Below are positions 9,321 through 22,110 of a stretch of DNA of 64,000 nt, one piece after another. This stretch comes from Scilla litardierei (Eukaryota; Streptophyta; Magnoliopsida; Asparagales; Asparagaceae): NCBI GenBank assembly GCA_030789695.1, contig CM061139.1, forward strand, positions 106,800,837-106,864,836, read 5' to 3'. The notes under the pieces are model-generated. The model saw nothing but the letters and a program-made list of their open reading frames with translations, was not told the DNA's origin and did not search any database. The translations under genes were made by a program, and so were the position numbers. Numbering within the stretch: the first letter of the stretch is position 1; every line of letters begins with the position of its first letter.

Positions 9321-10216
9321 ACCCCACTTCGTTTCTTTTCTTTCTTTCTCTTCTCCTGGCTTCTTTCCTTCCCCCTTGACCTCTGATCTTCCCCAACCTT
9401 CCCATAACCTTCCTCCTTCATCAAGAGCTTCTCCCCCTCTCCATTTTGACCAACCACCATGCCTTATGCCATCTCCACCCCCAAAAATCCCCAAAACCAC
9501 ATTTCTCCAGATTTTCCCCATCCATTCCAAATCTGAACCCTAGGTTCCCTGGATCGTTTCTTCCGTTGCCGTGCTTGCTCGGCATCATTCTTCCGCTCCG
9601 ATACGGTAATAAATCGATCTCTTAATATTTTCATAACCCATTGTGTTTTTGTGAAACCCTAATAAAACTAGGTTGGATGTTGTTCTAATATTGTTTTGCC
9701 ATGGCAGCGATCTCATCTCCGTAGTTAGCATTTGTGTGGCGGCCTCGTTGATCGTCATCCTCGGTGCTAGGCAAGTGAAACTTGCCACTTAGGGTTTTGG
9801 GCCATGTCTTAGGCCATTTGCTTGTTGTAGGCGTAAAAGAGACTAGGAGACGAAATGATACTCGCCTAGGCGCAATTTTAGGAACTAGCTTGACAACGAA
9901 GCTAGATCCGACATTTATCATGTTGCACAACTACCATGTCATGTTTAATTCCCATTAACGGTACGCAAATTAATTGTCATGTCATTGCATCCTTTAAGTG
10001 TTCACGTGATTGCGTAGCTCCGCTACACCTTGTGAAATGATTGAGGCTAGGTGCACCCCTATGCCAAATGAAATACGCTCCTGGTTGTGATCCAGGAAAC
10101 GAGCTCTTGTGCAGGGAAACCCTGGCTCATTTATTGAGCTCATGTACAGGGACCTTGGCTCGTTCACATGTGGGTATTGGGGTAAGAGTTAAGCGGCCAA
10201 TCAACTTGGAGTCTGC

Positions 10217-11953
10217 TGACCGGCGCCCCGTTTACGGTTTGGGCGCGGTGTCGTTTTACCGCAAGTGCACGGTTAGTGTAGGGTGCGGGTATATCGAACA
10301 CAGGGAGGTGGACGGCTTGAGTGGCTACTAGCCTCGCCTAGGTCGTGTGATAGCTACGCGGATGATATGGGTGGAGTGTAGAAATAAAAGAAAGGAATGA
10401 AAACGACACAAAATGAATCCCCGCTAACATGGGCTAGAGCACTCATGACACTTGGCATTTGACTTGATCCAGGGTGAGACATTGCCCCAAAAGGTGGTAC
10501 CTAGCGTCCATGGCCCGATATTCCGGTCGGTGCCAAGCACGCTAGGCCTACCCGGTTCCGGACGGTGGGCACTCCCGTGTCCATAAACACCTTCCGCAAC
10601 CGGGAGCATTAAGGCCGCAATGATATCTCCCAACACTTCGTCCAAGCCGCTCCCGCGCGCGAGGACTCGATGTCTACGCTGGGGGCGTGAGCTATGGCTA
10701 GGGAGTCAACCGCCAAGTTTATTCCCCCTCGGCCCGACGGTCAAAGGCGGTCTTTTTCCCGCCGATGACAATGAAACACCCCCGCGTAACCCTAATGGCC
10801 AAATAGGTCAAATGTGATTTCTAGCAATACATCGAAGCGGATCTTGACAGGACAAGCACCGGACCCCAATCCCCAACACATCTAGTGTGTTGCCGAACGA
10901 ATTGGACCCAGATTGCTAGAAATCCCCATTGACACATTTCATCGAACACGTGCCATGCAACCAAGTCTAATGTAAATTCCCAAGCAACAATCCTACCCTA
11001 ACCCGTATTAGGGTTCATCAATACTACTCCATGATGAAAGACATATAAACAAACAACACAAAACACACACAAACATTCATCATGAAGCAAAAGAAATACA
11101 ATACAAAAAATGGAGAACAAGAGAAAGAAATACTTATCTTGAGTGAATCGTTGATCCCATACAAGACTTATTGAATAAAATACCTAATCTAAAACTAACC
11201 TAGAACTCCCAAGAGAAGGGGGGCAAAAGCCCTTAAAAAAAACTGAGAAGAGATCCCCTTTCAGTCGGCCAACTTCGAGTATTTATAACCCACTTCGAAA
11301 CCCTAGTGGTTCGGGTCCAAACCCGCAGGAAAAGCGTCACCCGATCGGTTGACAAGTCAACCGATCGGGTGATCTGTTACAAATAGTAAACAGAAAACGG
11401 CGGCGCTTCACCCGGTCAGATGAACCGGTCGGGTGAGTTCTTGAGTGACCGGTTGGATCTTGGAGCCGTCGGGTGAAGCGATCGGTTGGACGCCCGTGTC
11501 TTCAGCTCTTCAACATCAGCTACAGATGAACCGATCGGGTGAGAGTCACCCGATCGGTTGGAATTCTGCTCGAAAAAAACAGAGAACAGCCGCCCGCAGA
11601 ACCGGTCTGTGAACCGGTCGGGTGACTTCTTTATGAGCTGCGGCAGAGACCGGGTGGTGCACGCGTGCATCACCCGATCGGTTGGAGATGGCCAACCGAC
11701 CGGGTGAGGGGCTGAAAGATGAATTCTTTGACGTTTGACCCCCTGGATCACGCGTGACTCTTCCCGTTGCTCCGGGGACTTGGGATATCTTCATTAAACG
11801 TCCCCTACACGGTCAATCTCCTGCAAACATGGGCAAACAAGGAAAAGTGAAGGAAAACGAGAAAATACGAGAAAACGAATAAAAGACGGCAGAAAAACAC
11901 GGGGAAACACGGAAGAAAACGTGCGCAAATATATGAAATATAAACGCACGTCA
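10217..11953 (-). repeat. Solo LTR of an Athila-type element
   Basis: The 1737-bp insert has TGAC...GTCA ends and is flanked by the exact 5-bp duplication TCTGC (10212-10216 and 11954-11958). Read on the minus strand, its start matches the Athila LTRs at 24946 and 41047, followed by the same GATCCAGGGGGTCAAAC block. It has no internal region, so it arose by LTR-LTR recombination. A TATA box lies at 11287-11281, next to an array of CCGATCGGGTGA-type boxes (11336-11712). Confidence 0.92.
11336..11712 (-). promoter_or_regulatory. Athila-type U3 box array (solo LTR)
   Basis: Pairs of CACCCGATCGGTTG and its complement alternate through this stretch. Several are separated by only 4-10 bp, so they can form hairpins. 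Variants carry CCGGTCGG cores. The array lies just upstream of the TATA box in the LTR's own orientation. Confidence 0.8.
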
Positions 11954-12309
11954 TCTGCCCGATCAGCAACTGCAGTGGTAAGGCGTAAACTCTGGGTTCT
12001 GGGGTAGTGTTAAGCGGCCAATCAGTGTGAAGGTCAAACCGTTCAGCTGTAAGGCGTAAACATCTACAAACAACGTGAAACGTGACTAGTGAAAAGATTG
12101 AGATTGTTGTAGCTTGGCTACTCTTGACTTGTCCTGATAATTGTTCTCTTGTACTTATTGTTTCACCATGTCTTACTTGTGCACTCATGTTATAACTGCC
12201 ATGTCAGCATACTATAACGGCTAGGTTGTTAGTTTGCCTTACTTTAAGTTTCCTTGCCCAAGTCTTTTAGACTTGCTGACATGTGCCCCGTTACTCTTTT
12301 GGGTGACAC

Positions 12310-12417
12310 ATGTTAGATCCTGAGCCTGAGAACATTGTTGAGGACGAGGTGTTTGCTGACGCCGAGCCCGAGCCTGTGTTTGGCGAGGAGTACGTGGACA
12401 CTGGGGACCAGTCCTAG
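12310..12417 (+). CDS. LTR-encoded acidic micro-ORF (copy in B 3' LTR)
   Basis: This is a 35-codon acidic ORF with the same length, start context and TGDQS end as the copy at 3293-3400. It differs from that copy mainly at residue 8. It ends 350 nt before the LTR end. Function is unknown. Confidence 0.5.
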   Translation: MLDPEPENIVEDEVFADAEPEPVFGEEYVDTGDQS

Positions 12418-12767
12418 TGTCTTCGTTGAACTTTCCTCTTTTGTTTTTAGACTTCTATTTAGTTGTCTGTGCGTGGCACCTATACTTTGTTTTGTCGTCC
12501 CTTTTGTTGGCCTTGTTCTGGGCCTTTAGACTCTTTCCTTTAGCCTGGTGGCTTTTCTGGATGTTGAACTTAATTTTCATGTTGGACGAATTCTGAGATT
12601 TGAGATTTTATTTCTGTCTCTCCTTGTGTTATTATTGTTGTTCCGTTTGTCGTTACATGGACCTGCTTATGTTTTATTGACGCTTATCGGGTTTGGGGCT
12701 TCACGGCTCCACTCTCGTGCGGACCTTTTCACGTCTCGCCTCCATTTTAGGGAAGCGGGGCGTGACA

Positions 12768-15393
12768 CCCTTGAAATCCAGCATGCACGCCCTCAGCATA
12801 CTTCTAGAATCTGAATTGTCCTCTCTGACTGACCGTCTATCTGTGGATGGTATGCAGTGCTGAAAGTCAGTTGAGTTCCCAAGCTAGCCTGCAGACTTCT
12901 CCAAAAATGAGACGTAAACCTTGTGTCACGGTCGGATACTATGCTTACAGGTACTCCGTGAAGCCTCACAATTTCCTCCATATATCTCTTAGTAAGATGG
13001 TCGGTTGACTGGCCTACTCGAAATGATATGAAGTGAGCTGATTTGGTTAATCGGTCAACGATTACCCAAATAGCATCATGTCCTCGAGAAGTGCGAGGTA
13101 AGCCAGTTACAAAATCCATAGTCACATGCTGCCATTTCCACTCTGGAATTGGGAGGGGCTACAGAAGTCCTGCCGTTCTCTGCTGCTCGGCCTTGACTTG
13201 CTGACATGTCATACATGAAGCTACACTTCTAGCCACACTACGCTTCATGTCGTGCCACCAAAAATGTTGTCACAGATCACGATACATTTTGGTGCCCCCA
13301 GGATGGATAGAATAAGGTGAGCTATGAGCTTCCTTCAACAGTTCATCCCGAATGTCACCTGATGGCACACAGATCCTGCTCCCAAAACACAGAGATCCAT
13401 CTTCATGAACATGGAAATCATTCCGAAGTCCGGCTTCTGTCTGCTCACGAATCTTCTTCAACTTCGCATCTCCAGACTGAGCTGCCTTAATCCTTTCAAC
13501 CAAATCAGATTGAACCTATAAGTTCATCATCATCACTGAGGAACCAGGTAAGACAACTTCAATCTCCAACTGTTGAATATCGCCTCGAAGTTCTCTCTGG
13601 GCTGTCAACATCATCACTGTCAGTATACGACTAAGAGCATCAGGTACTAACTTTCCCAGGGTGATATTGGAGGTCGACATCATAATCAGCCATCAACTCG
13701 AGCCATCTACGTTGCCTCATATTCGGCTCTTTCTGAGTGAACATGTACTTCAAACTCTTATGATCTGTGTATACCTTTACACGTTCACCCAGAAGAAAAT
13801 GCCTCAACAATTTCAATGCAAACACCACTGCTGCTAACTCCAGGTCATGCGTAGGATAGTTCCTCTCATGAGTCTTCAACAATCTAGAAGCATAAGCTAC
13901 TACCCTACCATGCTGATGGAGAACACATCCCAATCCTTTGCCTGATGCATCACAATAAATCTCATATCCACCTGATCCGTCTGGAATCGTCAAGACAGGT
14001 GCAGTGATCAATCTATGCTTCAGTTCATCAAATGCTCACTGATATTCCTCTGACCAATTGTAAGCAACATTCTTCTTGGTTAAATGAGTCATCGGTGCAA
14101 CGATCTTAGAAAAATCCTTGATGAACTTCCTGTAATATCCAGCCAATCCCATGAAACTTCTGATCTCTGTTACTGACTTAGGAACTGGCCACTTCTCTAC
14201 TACAGCAACCTTCTCTGGATCTACAGCTATCCCATCACCGGATACAACATGTCCCAGAAAAGCAACCTTGGTCAGCCAAAACTGACACTTGCTATACTTA
14301 GCATATAACTGGTGCTGCCTCAGAGTCTCCAGGACTATCCTCAGATGTTCAGCATGATCTTCCTCTGATCTTGAGTACACCAAGATATCATCTATGAAGA
14401 CGACCACAAACTTATCCAATTACTCATAGAAGACTTGGTTCATCAACCTCATGAATGTGGTTGGTGCATTAGTAACACCGAAAGGCATCACTAAGAATTC
14501 ATAATGACCATATCGAGTTCTAAATGTAGTCTTTGGAACATCTGATCCTCTGACCTTCACCTGATGATACCCGCTTCTCAAATCCAGCTTTGAATACACA
14601 CGAGATCCACCCAATTGATCAAAGATGTCATCAATCCTGGGAAGAGGATACTTGTTCTTCACAGTAACTTTATTCAACTCTCGGTAGTCGATGCACATCC
14701 TTCGGGATCCATCCTTATTGTTCACCAAAATCACCGGCGCACCCCACGGCGAAACACTCGGCTGAATCAAACCAATCTATGACAAATCCTTCAGCTGGCT
14801 ACGAAGCTCTGCTAACTCTGGAGGAGCCATACGGTATGGAGCCTTCGCAATCGGTTGAGTGCCTAGAATCAGATCGATGGTGAACTCCAATGATCTATTC
14901 GGAGGAAGTCCATAGATATCGTCTGGAAAGACATCAGGAAAATCCCGGACTACCCTCGGCAATATAGGTTCAGCATCCATCTCCATCATCACTTCTACTG
15001 GACTGGCCTTAAACTTCAATGGTCCAAGGGAACTACTACCACTAAGAAACTCAAACTCTGGATGATCCGAAATCCGAAACATTATCTTCCTGAGCCTACA
15101 ATCTATAGTGGCATAGAACATCCCTAACCAGTCCATTCCAAATACTGCTTCAAAATGAGGTATCTCCATCACTAAGAAATCTGCATACAACTTACATCCA
15201 CAAATCTCAACAGGACACTGTCGGTATCCCGAAGAAATGCGGATCACTCCATTCCCTGTATGGATATTCCAACTAGAAGCAAAGGAATCTACTACTAAGG
15301 AATTCCTAGTCACAAATTACTGAGACAGGAAGCAATGGGATGCTCCCGAATCAAATAGTGACAAGGCAGGGAAAGAAGCGACTCTAATGACAC
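12768..15393 (-). pseudogene. Pol of Tekay A (protease to integrase, decayed and cut)
   Basis: Minus-strand domains in order: protease (LFDSGASH just after the intron at 15393), RT ([11 protein letters not shown] near 14690; FIDDILVYS near 14400), RNase H ([10 protein letters not shown] near 13950; YTDHKSLKY), integrase zinc finger region and core ([25 protein letters not shown]), ending at the junction with B. In-frame stops fall near 15320, 14775, 14421 and 14038, with others around 13510-13640 and near 13265, so no functional protein remains. The integrase stretch [10 protein letters not shown] is uninterrupted, unlike in B. Confidence 0.87.
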
Positions 15394-15506
15394 CTAAGAG
15401 AATAAACATAAACTAACATAAGAATCTAACATCCTAATCACAACCACAAACATAACATGTTATAGTAAAAATAACAAAGCATTCTACTCTAAAAAGAAAT
15501 AGGTAC
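15394..15506 (-). other. Putative 113-nt gag-protease intron of element A
   Basis: On the minus strand it begins GTACCT and ends CTCTTAG. It splits the coding frame at the same place and phase as the introns of B and D. Without splicing, Gag would end at a TAG (15486-15484) after a six-residue tail. The intron sequence shares little with B and D beyond splice sites and length. Confidence 0.72.
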
Positions 15507-16661
15507 CAGTGATAACACGACCGGTGTCCTCTGCCTCAACAGCTGTCATGGTGAAAGCCTGACGCCTCGGCGCTGCTCTCCTAGGGGTCTGCTGTTACTG
15601 CTGCTGCGAAGGCCTAGGTGGTCCTCTCTGAGTCACTGCACCAGGCGCTGGTGGAGCTGGTAGTGGAAGCCTCTGTGGAGCCGGCAGAAGGGTCCGCTGC
15701 TGCTGCTGCACAGGCCGGACTGCCACTGGTGCCCCAGATCCTGAAGTCTGTCCCTGCTAAGGACACTGCCTACTGATGTGCCCAGACTGACCACAGGTAA
15801 AGCATCGCCCATGCCTAAACCTGCAATCCCACTGCTCATGTCCAGTCTTCCCACAAAATGCACAAGACTGACGCCGCTGTGGTGTTGGTAGAGCTCCAGG
15901 CCTCCTGAACTGAGTGATCTGATTGGGCCTCAGGAAACTCCTCTGTTGACCCGCAGGGCACCTCTCAGATGCTGCTACTGTGGGACCTCTACCCACACTC
16001 TTCAGGTGCGTCTCATGCATCCTGGCCGCCTCCAGTACGGTACTGTAAGTAAGCAACACCTGAGTCGACATTGCTGCTCTGAACTCGGGGTCCAGCCCCA
16101 TCCTGAATCGCCTAGCTCTGGTGGCCTCTGACTACACCAACTCCAGAGCAAACTTGCTCAATAGTGAAAACTCAGCATTATAAGCATCTATGCTCCGTCT
16201 ACCCTGAGTCAGGTGCTCAAACTTCAACCACAGCTCATCCTTCTTCGTCTCTGGCAGAAACTGAGCCTCAAACAACTCTCTGAACTTCTCCCATGAGATC
16301 GGCTTGGTCAAATACAGCTCCTGCACGTCCCACCAATCTCGTGCCTGATGTGTCAGCTGTCTCTTCGCGGCATCCACCCACTTATCCCTCGGATATCCAA
16401 TAGCCTCCAGATCATCCTCAGAATGTCTGATCCACTCGTCCACCTCCAGAGGACTCTCTTGCCTGAAAAGGATCTCGGGTGCAAAGCTCTAAACTGCCTG
16501 ATACCCACTGGCTTCGGTGGCGCACCACTAGCCACCCTATCCTCCATCTGATGCATGTGCTCCAGAATCCCTATCAGAATCTTTCCCATCAGGGAAGCCT
16601 CAGAAGAAGTAGCATCAGAAGCAGGGGTCCTGTTCTCGGACGATCCATTCCCCGGATCCAT
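15507..16661 (-). pseudogene. Gag of Tekay A
   Basis: It starts at ATG 16661-16659 (MDPGNGSSENR). A frameshift lies near 16450-16480, after which the gag domain continues (DEWIRHSEDDLE, ARDWWDVQE). A stop follows near 16134, then two CCHC knuckles (CAFCGKTGH, CFTCGQSGH) and further stops at about 15760 and 15598. The Q/P/R-rich tail runs up to the intron donor. It is homologous to the gags of B and D but clearly diverged. Confidence 0.83.
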
Positions 16662-16761
16662 TCTGCAAGAATGAACAGGGAAACAACATTCAGTACCAAA
16701 ATTGCGAATTATAATGTTGGAGCTTACTTGTACTATTCTTACGTGTATCGCAGTGTGAGCT

Positions 16762-16779
16762 GACCTGCATGGGCCACCA
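16762..16779 (-). other. Primer binding site of A, matches tRNA-Ile
   Basis: On the minus strand this is the same 18-mer, TGGTGGCCCATGCAGGTC, as in B and D, eight bases from the LTR. Its conservation in an otherwise diverged family supports it as the true primer site. Confidence 0.75.
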
Positions 16780-16787
16780 CAAAAACC

Positions 16788-19598
16788 TGTCACGCCCCGC
16801 TCACCCAAGTGCGGGGAGCGTAGCTGACGAGGTCGCCGTAGTATTCAGTCTCAGGCATCGAGCCTTCTTATATAAATACTACTAGGCATTTTTTTGTGGT
16901 TGATTATAAAATAAATTAGCAGGCCACTGCAATAACACTGGAATAGTACACAGAGAAAGAAAAGTACTCCAACAGAAAGTAAAACGCAGTACTGAAAAGT
17001 AAATACATCAACACTTAAGTTATAATACATCACATAAGTCCATATACATACATATATGCATCATCTGTACATGGGAGTCCAAAAGGCGGTACAACAAAAA
17101 GAAACCCCCAGACCAAAAGTACAAAAGTACACACCCAGTACAACGGACCCACTAGTCTAACCCCGGAAAATCTAACTGTACATAGTCTCCTAAAGGCTCT
17201 ACCTCGGTAGCACTGGCACCAACCTCCGGCTCTGGGACACCTGAAAACGGCTCGGGACTCGTACTTGAAAACCACGGGATGGGACACGTCAACGCGTGAC
17301 CCAGTAGGAACTCCTAATCACCCTAGTAGAACCCAGTTTAGAACTGGTCTCCCTACTAACTACCTAACTATAGGTATCACATCATCATATATTACGCAGA
17401 AAATTAAAAACAGAGTACAAGTGCTGAAAGTAAACAACAGTGAATCAAGAGCTGAAGTAATAAACGATTAAATTAAATAAATTAAATTGTTGTTCTGTAT
17501 TTGGAACCCGGATAAACCATAGGCTGCTAAGAGAGCGGACTTCACCCAGGGTGGGTGAAAAGTGGTACCACTCCAGCGACACGAGCACTGGAGGGGCCTC
17601 TCGTAACTCCGTACCCGACTGGACAAGGTACCGGAGTGAGAATCATCTCGGTTTTTCTGTCGGACAAACGGAGAAACCCATCAATTACCGTCCTAGTGCG
17701 TCACGAGCGCACCGGCGGCCTCTCTAACTCTAGTCAACTCCCCCTTCCGGGAGTGACGAAGCGAGTGAGAAATCATATCGTGTCCGCTCCTTAACACCTA
17801 TAATTTATCCGTGTTTCCCCCCAAACCCACATCTGGAGTCTCACCCATTTCAAGAATGGACCGAGATCACCGATGTCAAATTCTCGTTCTCACTCACAAG
17901 TTTTTCTTTGATAAGCATTACTTCATTAATCATGGCATCATTTAGTGGTCTCAAATACCACTCATGTTCCAATATACATGTAATCTCATTTTCAATAACT
18001 TTTCCACATGAATCACAACATAATTAAACATCATCATAAAGGCATCTTAAGGGCATGTTAATAAAGCACAAATTAGCATATTCAAAATTAACTTAAGCAA
18101 GAGCACAATTATGAGAAAAATCCTACTCAAAATTTCAACACAATTCTGTCAAAAACGACAGTCCAGAAAGAATGGCTCTGGTACCCTAATTTCAATCAGA
18201 ATTGGCTCTCGGCCTCTCTTCAAAGTTGTAGGAAATTTTCTCTAGTTTTTCATAGTGTCCTTAATTTTATTTTTCTGATTTTTCTACTATTTTATACGAA
18301 TTTTACAAGTTACTGTTCTGCTGCAACAAAAATTCCAGCAACTAATATTTCTAACTAAACTTGTTTTCTAACACATTGGGTGCCATAATTAACATAATAA
18401 AACTATCATAATACTAAGTTTACTCCATTTTCAAGCCATCAATATGTTTCTACTTTATTAAAACTATGATACAAACATTTTATTCACTAATTGAAGCTAA
18501 TGTTAAAACTAACTTCCTAATCACAAATCAAACACAATTTAGCATGTTAGCATAAAACTTCTACTCTCAAATTTACAACATGGAACAAAATTACTAATTC
18601 TAACATATCAAAATGATAAAAATACTATCTCTTTAAGCATGAAGATGAAAATCCAAAAAAATAAGAACTTGATCCAAAATTTCTCCATACAACTAACCTA
18701 CTAGCAAAACATGTTAAATTGATAGTTAAAATTCCATTCTACCGACTAAAGCAATCATCATGTGATAAAACTAACCTTGATAATATATAAATCCTATCAT
18801 GAAATCTAAGCATGGATTTCCAATACAAAATTTTGTGTAACCTACTAACCTAATTTTCTCCAAAAGAAACCAATCCTAAAACTAGAATCCTACCTAAGTG
18901 ATAGAAGTTTTACCTTGTAAAAGTCCTCCAAATAAGTCTTGGGCCCTTCTTAATCCTTGATGAAAGAGCTCCTAGCTTCTTCTCCAAACTCCAATTTTGG
19001 TTTCCAATTTGTTGGATTTTTGGCTAATTTTTGGGCTAATTTGGTGTTGGAATGAGAAGGAAATTAGTGGTTGTTGGTGGTGGAAGGGGAGGAGCTTGTG
19101 GTGGTGATGGGAGGAGCAAGGAGGAGCAAGGAGGAGCAAGAAAAAAAAGAAAATAGGGCAAGAAATTTCGTTCATAGCTGAAAATGGAGAGAAGTGAATG
19201 AGATTTTCTTGATTTTTTGTGTTTTTTTTGTGTTTTTCTTCCCTAGTTTTTAGGATTCCTTAAAACCCTCTCCTTCTTACACCTAATAGGCCAAGTGTAC
19301 TCTTATTACTAATAACATGACACATACCATGGTGTGTTGTCATGGTAAGAAAATTTTTGGATTTTGTAGTTTAAGAAATTAAAAATACTTGAAGAAATAC
19401 TTCATACACTCCAAATACATGTATTTCTCCAAATACTCTCATTTACTAAATTCAAAAGATGAGTTTAAAATCTTTTAAAAATAAATTCCTACACCAAATA
19501 ATTAAAAGAAAAATACGGGCATGCTCCCAAAAATATATGGACGTATCTACGTCAAAAATGTGTACAAATACGCGTATATAGAAACTCGGGTCATTACA
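16788..19598 (-). repeat. 5' LTR of Tekay A
   Basis: The 2811-bp LTR reads TGTCACGCCC at the left and CTCGGGTCATTACA at the right on the plus strand (TGTAATGACC...GCGTGACA in its own orientation). Most of 17800-18960 is AT-rich with no recognisable gene. A minus-strand acidic frame with PEPF and PEPE motifs ends at TAG 17154-17152, 364 nt from the LTR end, where the micro-ORF lies in B, D and T4. No U3 box array is present. Confidence 0.85.
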
Positions 19599-22110
19599 GT
19601 CGAGAAACCTCCCTCGGAGCCTGTAAGCTCTCCCTGAGGATGGGCAACGGGTTCGGGGCCACCACGTCAGCACCTCCCTCCCTCGCCCTCTTCTCGGGCA
19701 TTTCGAAACCGAGGGAGAGCATGTTCTTTTCTCCCTTTTAGCCCCTGACCAGCTCGGAGGGATCCCCCTCGGTATTGGTCGAGCCCCCCGCTGCAAGGAT
19801 CGGGTCATCAAGAATATTGATCAGACCTCTCGCAACCGGGAGAGGATTCTCAACAACCGAAGTTGCGACCGGATGGACATCCATCGGCCTCAATGTCTCG
19901 ACCGATGCATCGGTCGTCCGTTGCATCTCCTCCTCTAGATGGCAAGGCACGTGACCGGAGGGATTTCCCCGAGAGCCCTGGAAGCCCCGTCGAATGAGTT
20001 GGTGCACATCGTAAGGATGCTTGAACTCCTGACCCACCATTCCTGCAGAAGAAATGAGAATCAAGGTAAGCTAAGGAGAAGAACGAAATCTAAAGATCGG
20101 CTGTACCAGGGGACCACTTGACGTTTTTAAGAAGGAGACTGTCCAGCAGGGCCCAGACCAATCTCTCCTCCCTAGGCAAGGCCCTCAAAAAATCAACCGA
20201 TGCTCGGTCGGCCTCAGAAAGAGTGAACACCACGTCCCTGGCACCCGAAATTCCCCAACAAGTAAGAATCTCGGCATCCCCAGGAAAGATGATGAAAATT
20301 TAGTCGTTCTTCTAGTCGCCGACCCAACGGGGCAAACCAAACAAGAATTCCATACCTCTCCTAGCAGCAATATTAAGCCATGTCCCCAAGGAGATAGACC
20401 GGACCCAATGGAAATAGAAGAAGAACGACAAGGTCGGCGCCAACCTATGCAACTGACAGATCACAACAAAGCCGACAAATGAAGGGATCGAATATGGGCT
20501 CAATTGGTACAGGGATACATGTAGAGAGGTCAAGACCTGGACAAGGAAGGTGTGAAGATGGAAACGAAGCCCTAGCCAAAACATCTAGGTATACACGCCG
20601 ACCTCACGGGCCCCAGGGAAGCAGGCCCTTTTATTAAGAAATGGGACCCGAACCCCATACAGATAAAAGAGGCACTCCGCCCTGATCCTCCCGGCTATGG
20701 AGTAGAGAACGGAAGAGATCGCATCGAGAACCACCGTATGGACACCAGATCCCTCAGCTCCAGAAGGACGCCTTCGCCGAATCAAGTCGTCAAAAAGCGA
20801 ACCTTTACCCTTCTCAGGGGTCACAATGGACTTGAGATGCGGGGAAGGTCCAATGGCCATAATAGGATCATCAGCCCAAGACGAATTCCCAATCCTCAAC
20901 ACCCCCTCCATTAATCAAAAAAAGGACAGGGACGAAGAAGGGAATTACATCGCGAGAATGAGGAGGGGGACGCCAAAGATAGAATAAACAGGGGAGCTCT
21001 CTAAAGTCGGGAAAGAAATAACAACTGAATCAGGGAGCGCAAAAATTGAACCCCTCTAAACCCTGCATTTTATATGGGCGATGAATCCAAATCTGGACCG
21101 TTCAAGATAGGGCACGTGTCGACATCCCAAAGAAAGCGGCTCTCCGAATCCCGTACCCAAGGGGCGGGAAAATTCTCGGTGCCATATGCCATGTGACTTC
21201 CATTTAATGTGTCGCCTCGACTGACGTGCCCATCAAATCCACCCATATCACATCCCTTACACCGAACTTCCATAAGCCAGATGGCCCGAGTGATGGGGGC
21301 GATTGATACAACCCCCAAATGGGTCGAAGAAAGTCGAGCCGACCGCTAGGCCCAAAGCTGCACCGGGCTCTGGCCCAAAGGGGCCCTGTAGCAAGTCAGG
21401 GTGCAGTGGCCCAAGACCGCCATCTGATAGATGGTTGACCCTGCTCGAAGGAAGAAGCCGCTCCCCAGATCATGCTCGCCTTGATCACCATTGAAGCCAC
21501 CATTACGTTTGCCTTGATCGCCATTTAAGGGATGATCAATGCAGGCAGGCACGGAGGAAGGAGTGATAAATGCCATGAAGGCGTTGACATGCGGGACTCC
21601 TATAAGAGACCCGAAGAATAGAATGCAAAGGACCGAATTCTGAATACTGGACACCCAGGTATTCCGAATCTCCACACACCTCTCTTCCACCTTACATTTC
21701 TCCTTCATCGCTCGGCCTGAAAACTCGTGCTTAGTCTCTCCGTGAACTAAGCTCAGTTCCACCGAAGCACTTCTCAGTGAAGATCTAACTTAGGCATCAG
21801 AAGGGACTTGGTCGGAATAAAGGTCCGACCCCCCTGATGAGTTCTTCGTTTTGCAGATTGAAGGAGAAGTCACCCCGCCAAATATTCCCTTCGGCATCTG
21901 ATCGATCGGCCTCGAGCTTCCTCCACCAAGAGTCCGCTCGCCCAACTACCCCGGAGGCTGCTGCCGTGCCGAAGCTTTCCTTTGGTTTGCTGATGCTCGG
22001 ATCCGTGCATTCTCGCCCCCAGAGCTTGCATGTCCGATCAATTCTGAATGTCTCCCACGCCCTCCATGTAAGCACGGACCTTTCGGACCTCCGTAATATC
22101 AATCAACGGT
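19599..22110 (+). mobile_element. 3' end of a Tat-like Gypsy element (remnant)
   Basis: A polypurine-like tract (TGATGGGGGCGA, 21291-21302) is followed by TGATACAACCCCC (from 21304), a likely 3' LTR start. Within that LTR are a TATA-like CTATAAGAG (about 21601) and a leader block CTTAGGCATCAGAAGG near 21790 that resembles Tat-lineage LTRs. Upstream is an antisense ORF, known in several Tat elements between integrase and 3' LTR. The left side is cut by element A. I place the right limit at about 22110, but it is uncertain. Confidence 0.5.
19740..20911 (-). pseudogene. Antisense ORF of the Tat-like remnant (gypsy-type transposon domain)
   Basis: A minus-strand frame from ATG 20911 contains a conserved-looking block after position 20640 (FLNKRACFPG, then YTWMFWLGLRFHLHTF once a stop near 20586 is passed, and LYQLSPYSIPSFVGFVV). 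The pattern recalls the plant family Pfam calls putative gypsy type transposon (PF04195). Several stops (near 20586, 20313 and beyond) show decay. Tat-lineage elements are known to carry antisense ORFs in this position. The family assignment is from memory of the motif. Confidence 0.45.

Larger units (their letters stand above)
3248..12767 (+). mobile_element. Tekay-lineage chromovirus B (Ty3/Gypsy), 5' LTR truncated
   Basis: The order is: 5' LTR end (3248-3750), tRNA-Ile primer site, gag, intron, pol with C-terminal chromodomain, polypurine tract, and a 3' LTR (8581-12767) interrupted by a solo Athila LTR. The chromodomain and RT sequence place it in the Tekay/Del clade. The 5' LTR is broken by Copia element C. 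The right end abuts the integrase region of the older minus-strand element A, so B inserted into A. The target duplication cannot be checked because the left end is off-window. Three nonsense codons in pol make this copy defective. Confidence 0.9.
8581..12767 (+). repeat. 3' LTR of Tekay B, interrupted by a solo Athila LTR
   Basis: It starts TGTAACGACT and ends GCGTGACA. It aligns with the LTR of D (56495-58997) on both sides of a 1742-bp insertion, leaving an LTR of about 2445 bp. It contains a U3 box array (8872-9270), a TATA box at 9314-9320, a possible leader intron (GT 9606 to AG 9707, also in D), Athila solo LTR 10217-11953 and the acidic micro-ORF at 12310-12417. Confidence 0.9.
12768..19598 (-). 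mobile_element. Older Tekay-lineage element A, 5' part
   Basis: On the minus strand, from 19598 leftward, lie the 5' LTR (19598-16788), tRNA-Ile primer site, gag, 113-nt intron, protease, RT, RNase H and integrase. Element B interrupts the integrase at 12767, and the remainder is off-window. Gag and pol carry several stops and frameshifts, and the LTR lacks the U3 box arrays of B and D. A is a separate, older Tekay family. Confidence 0.88.
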
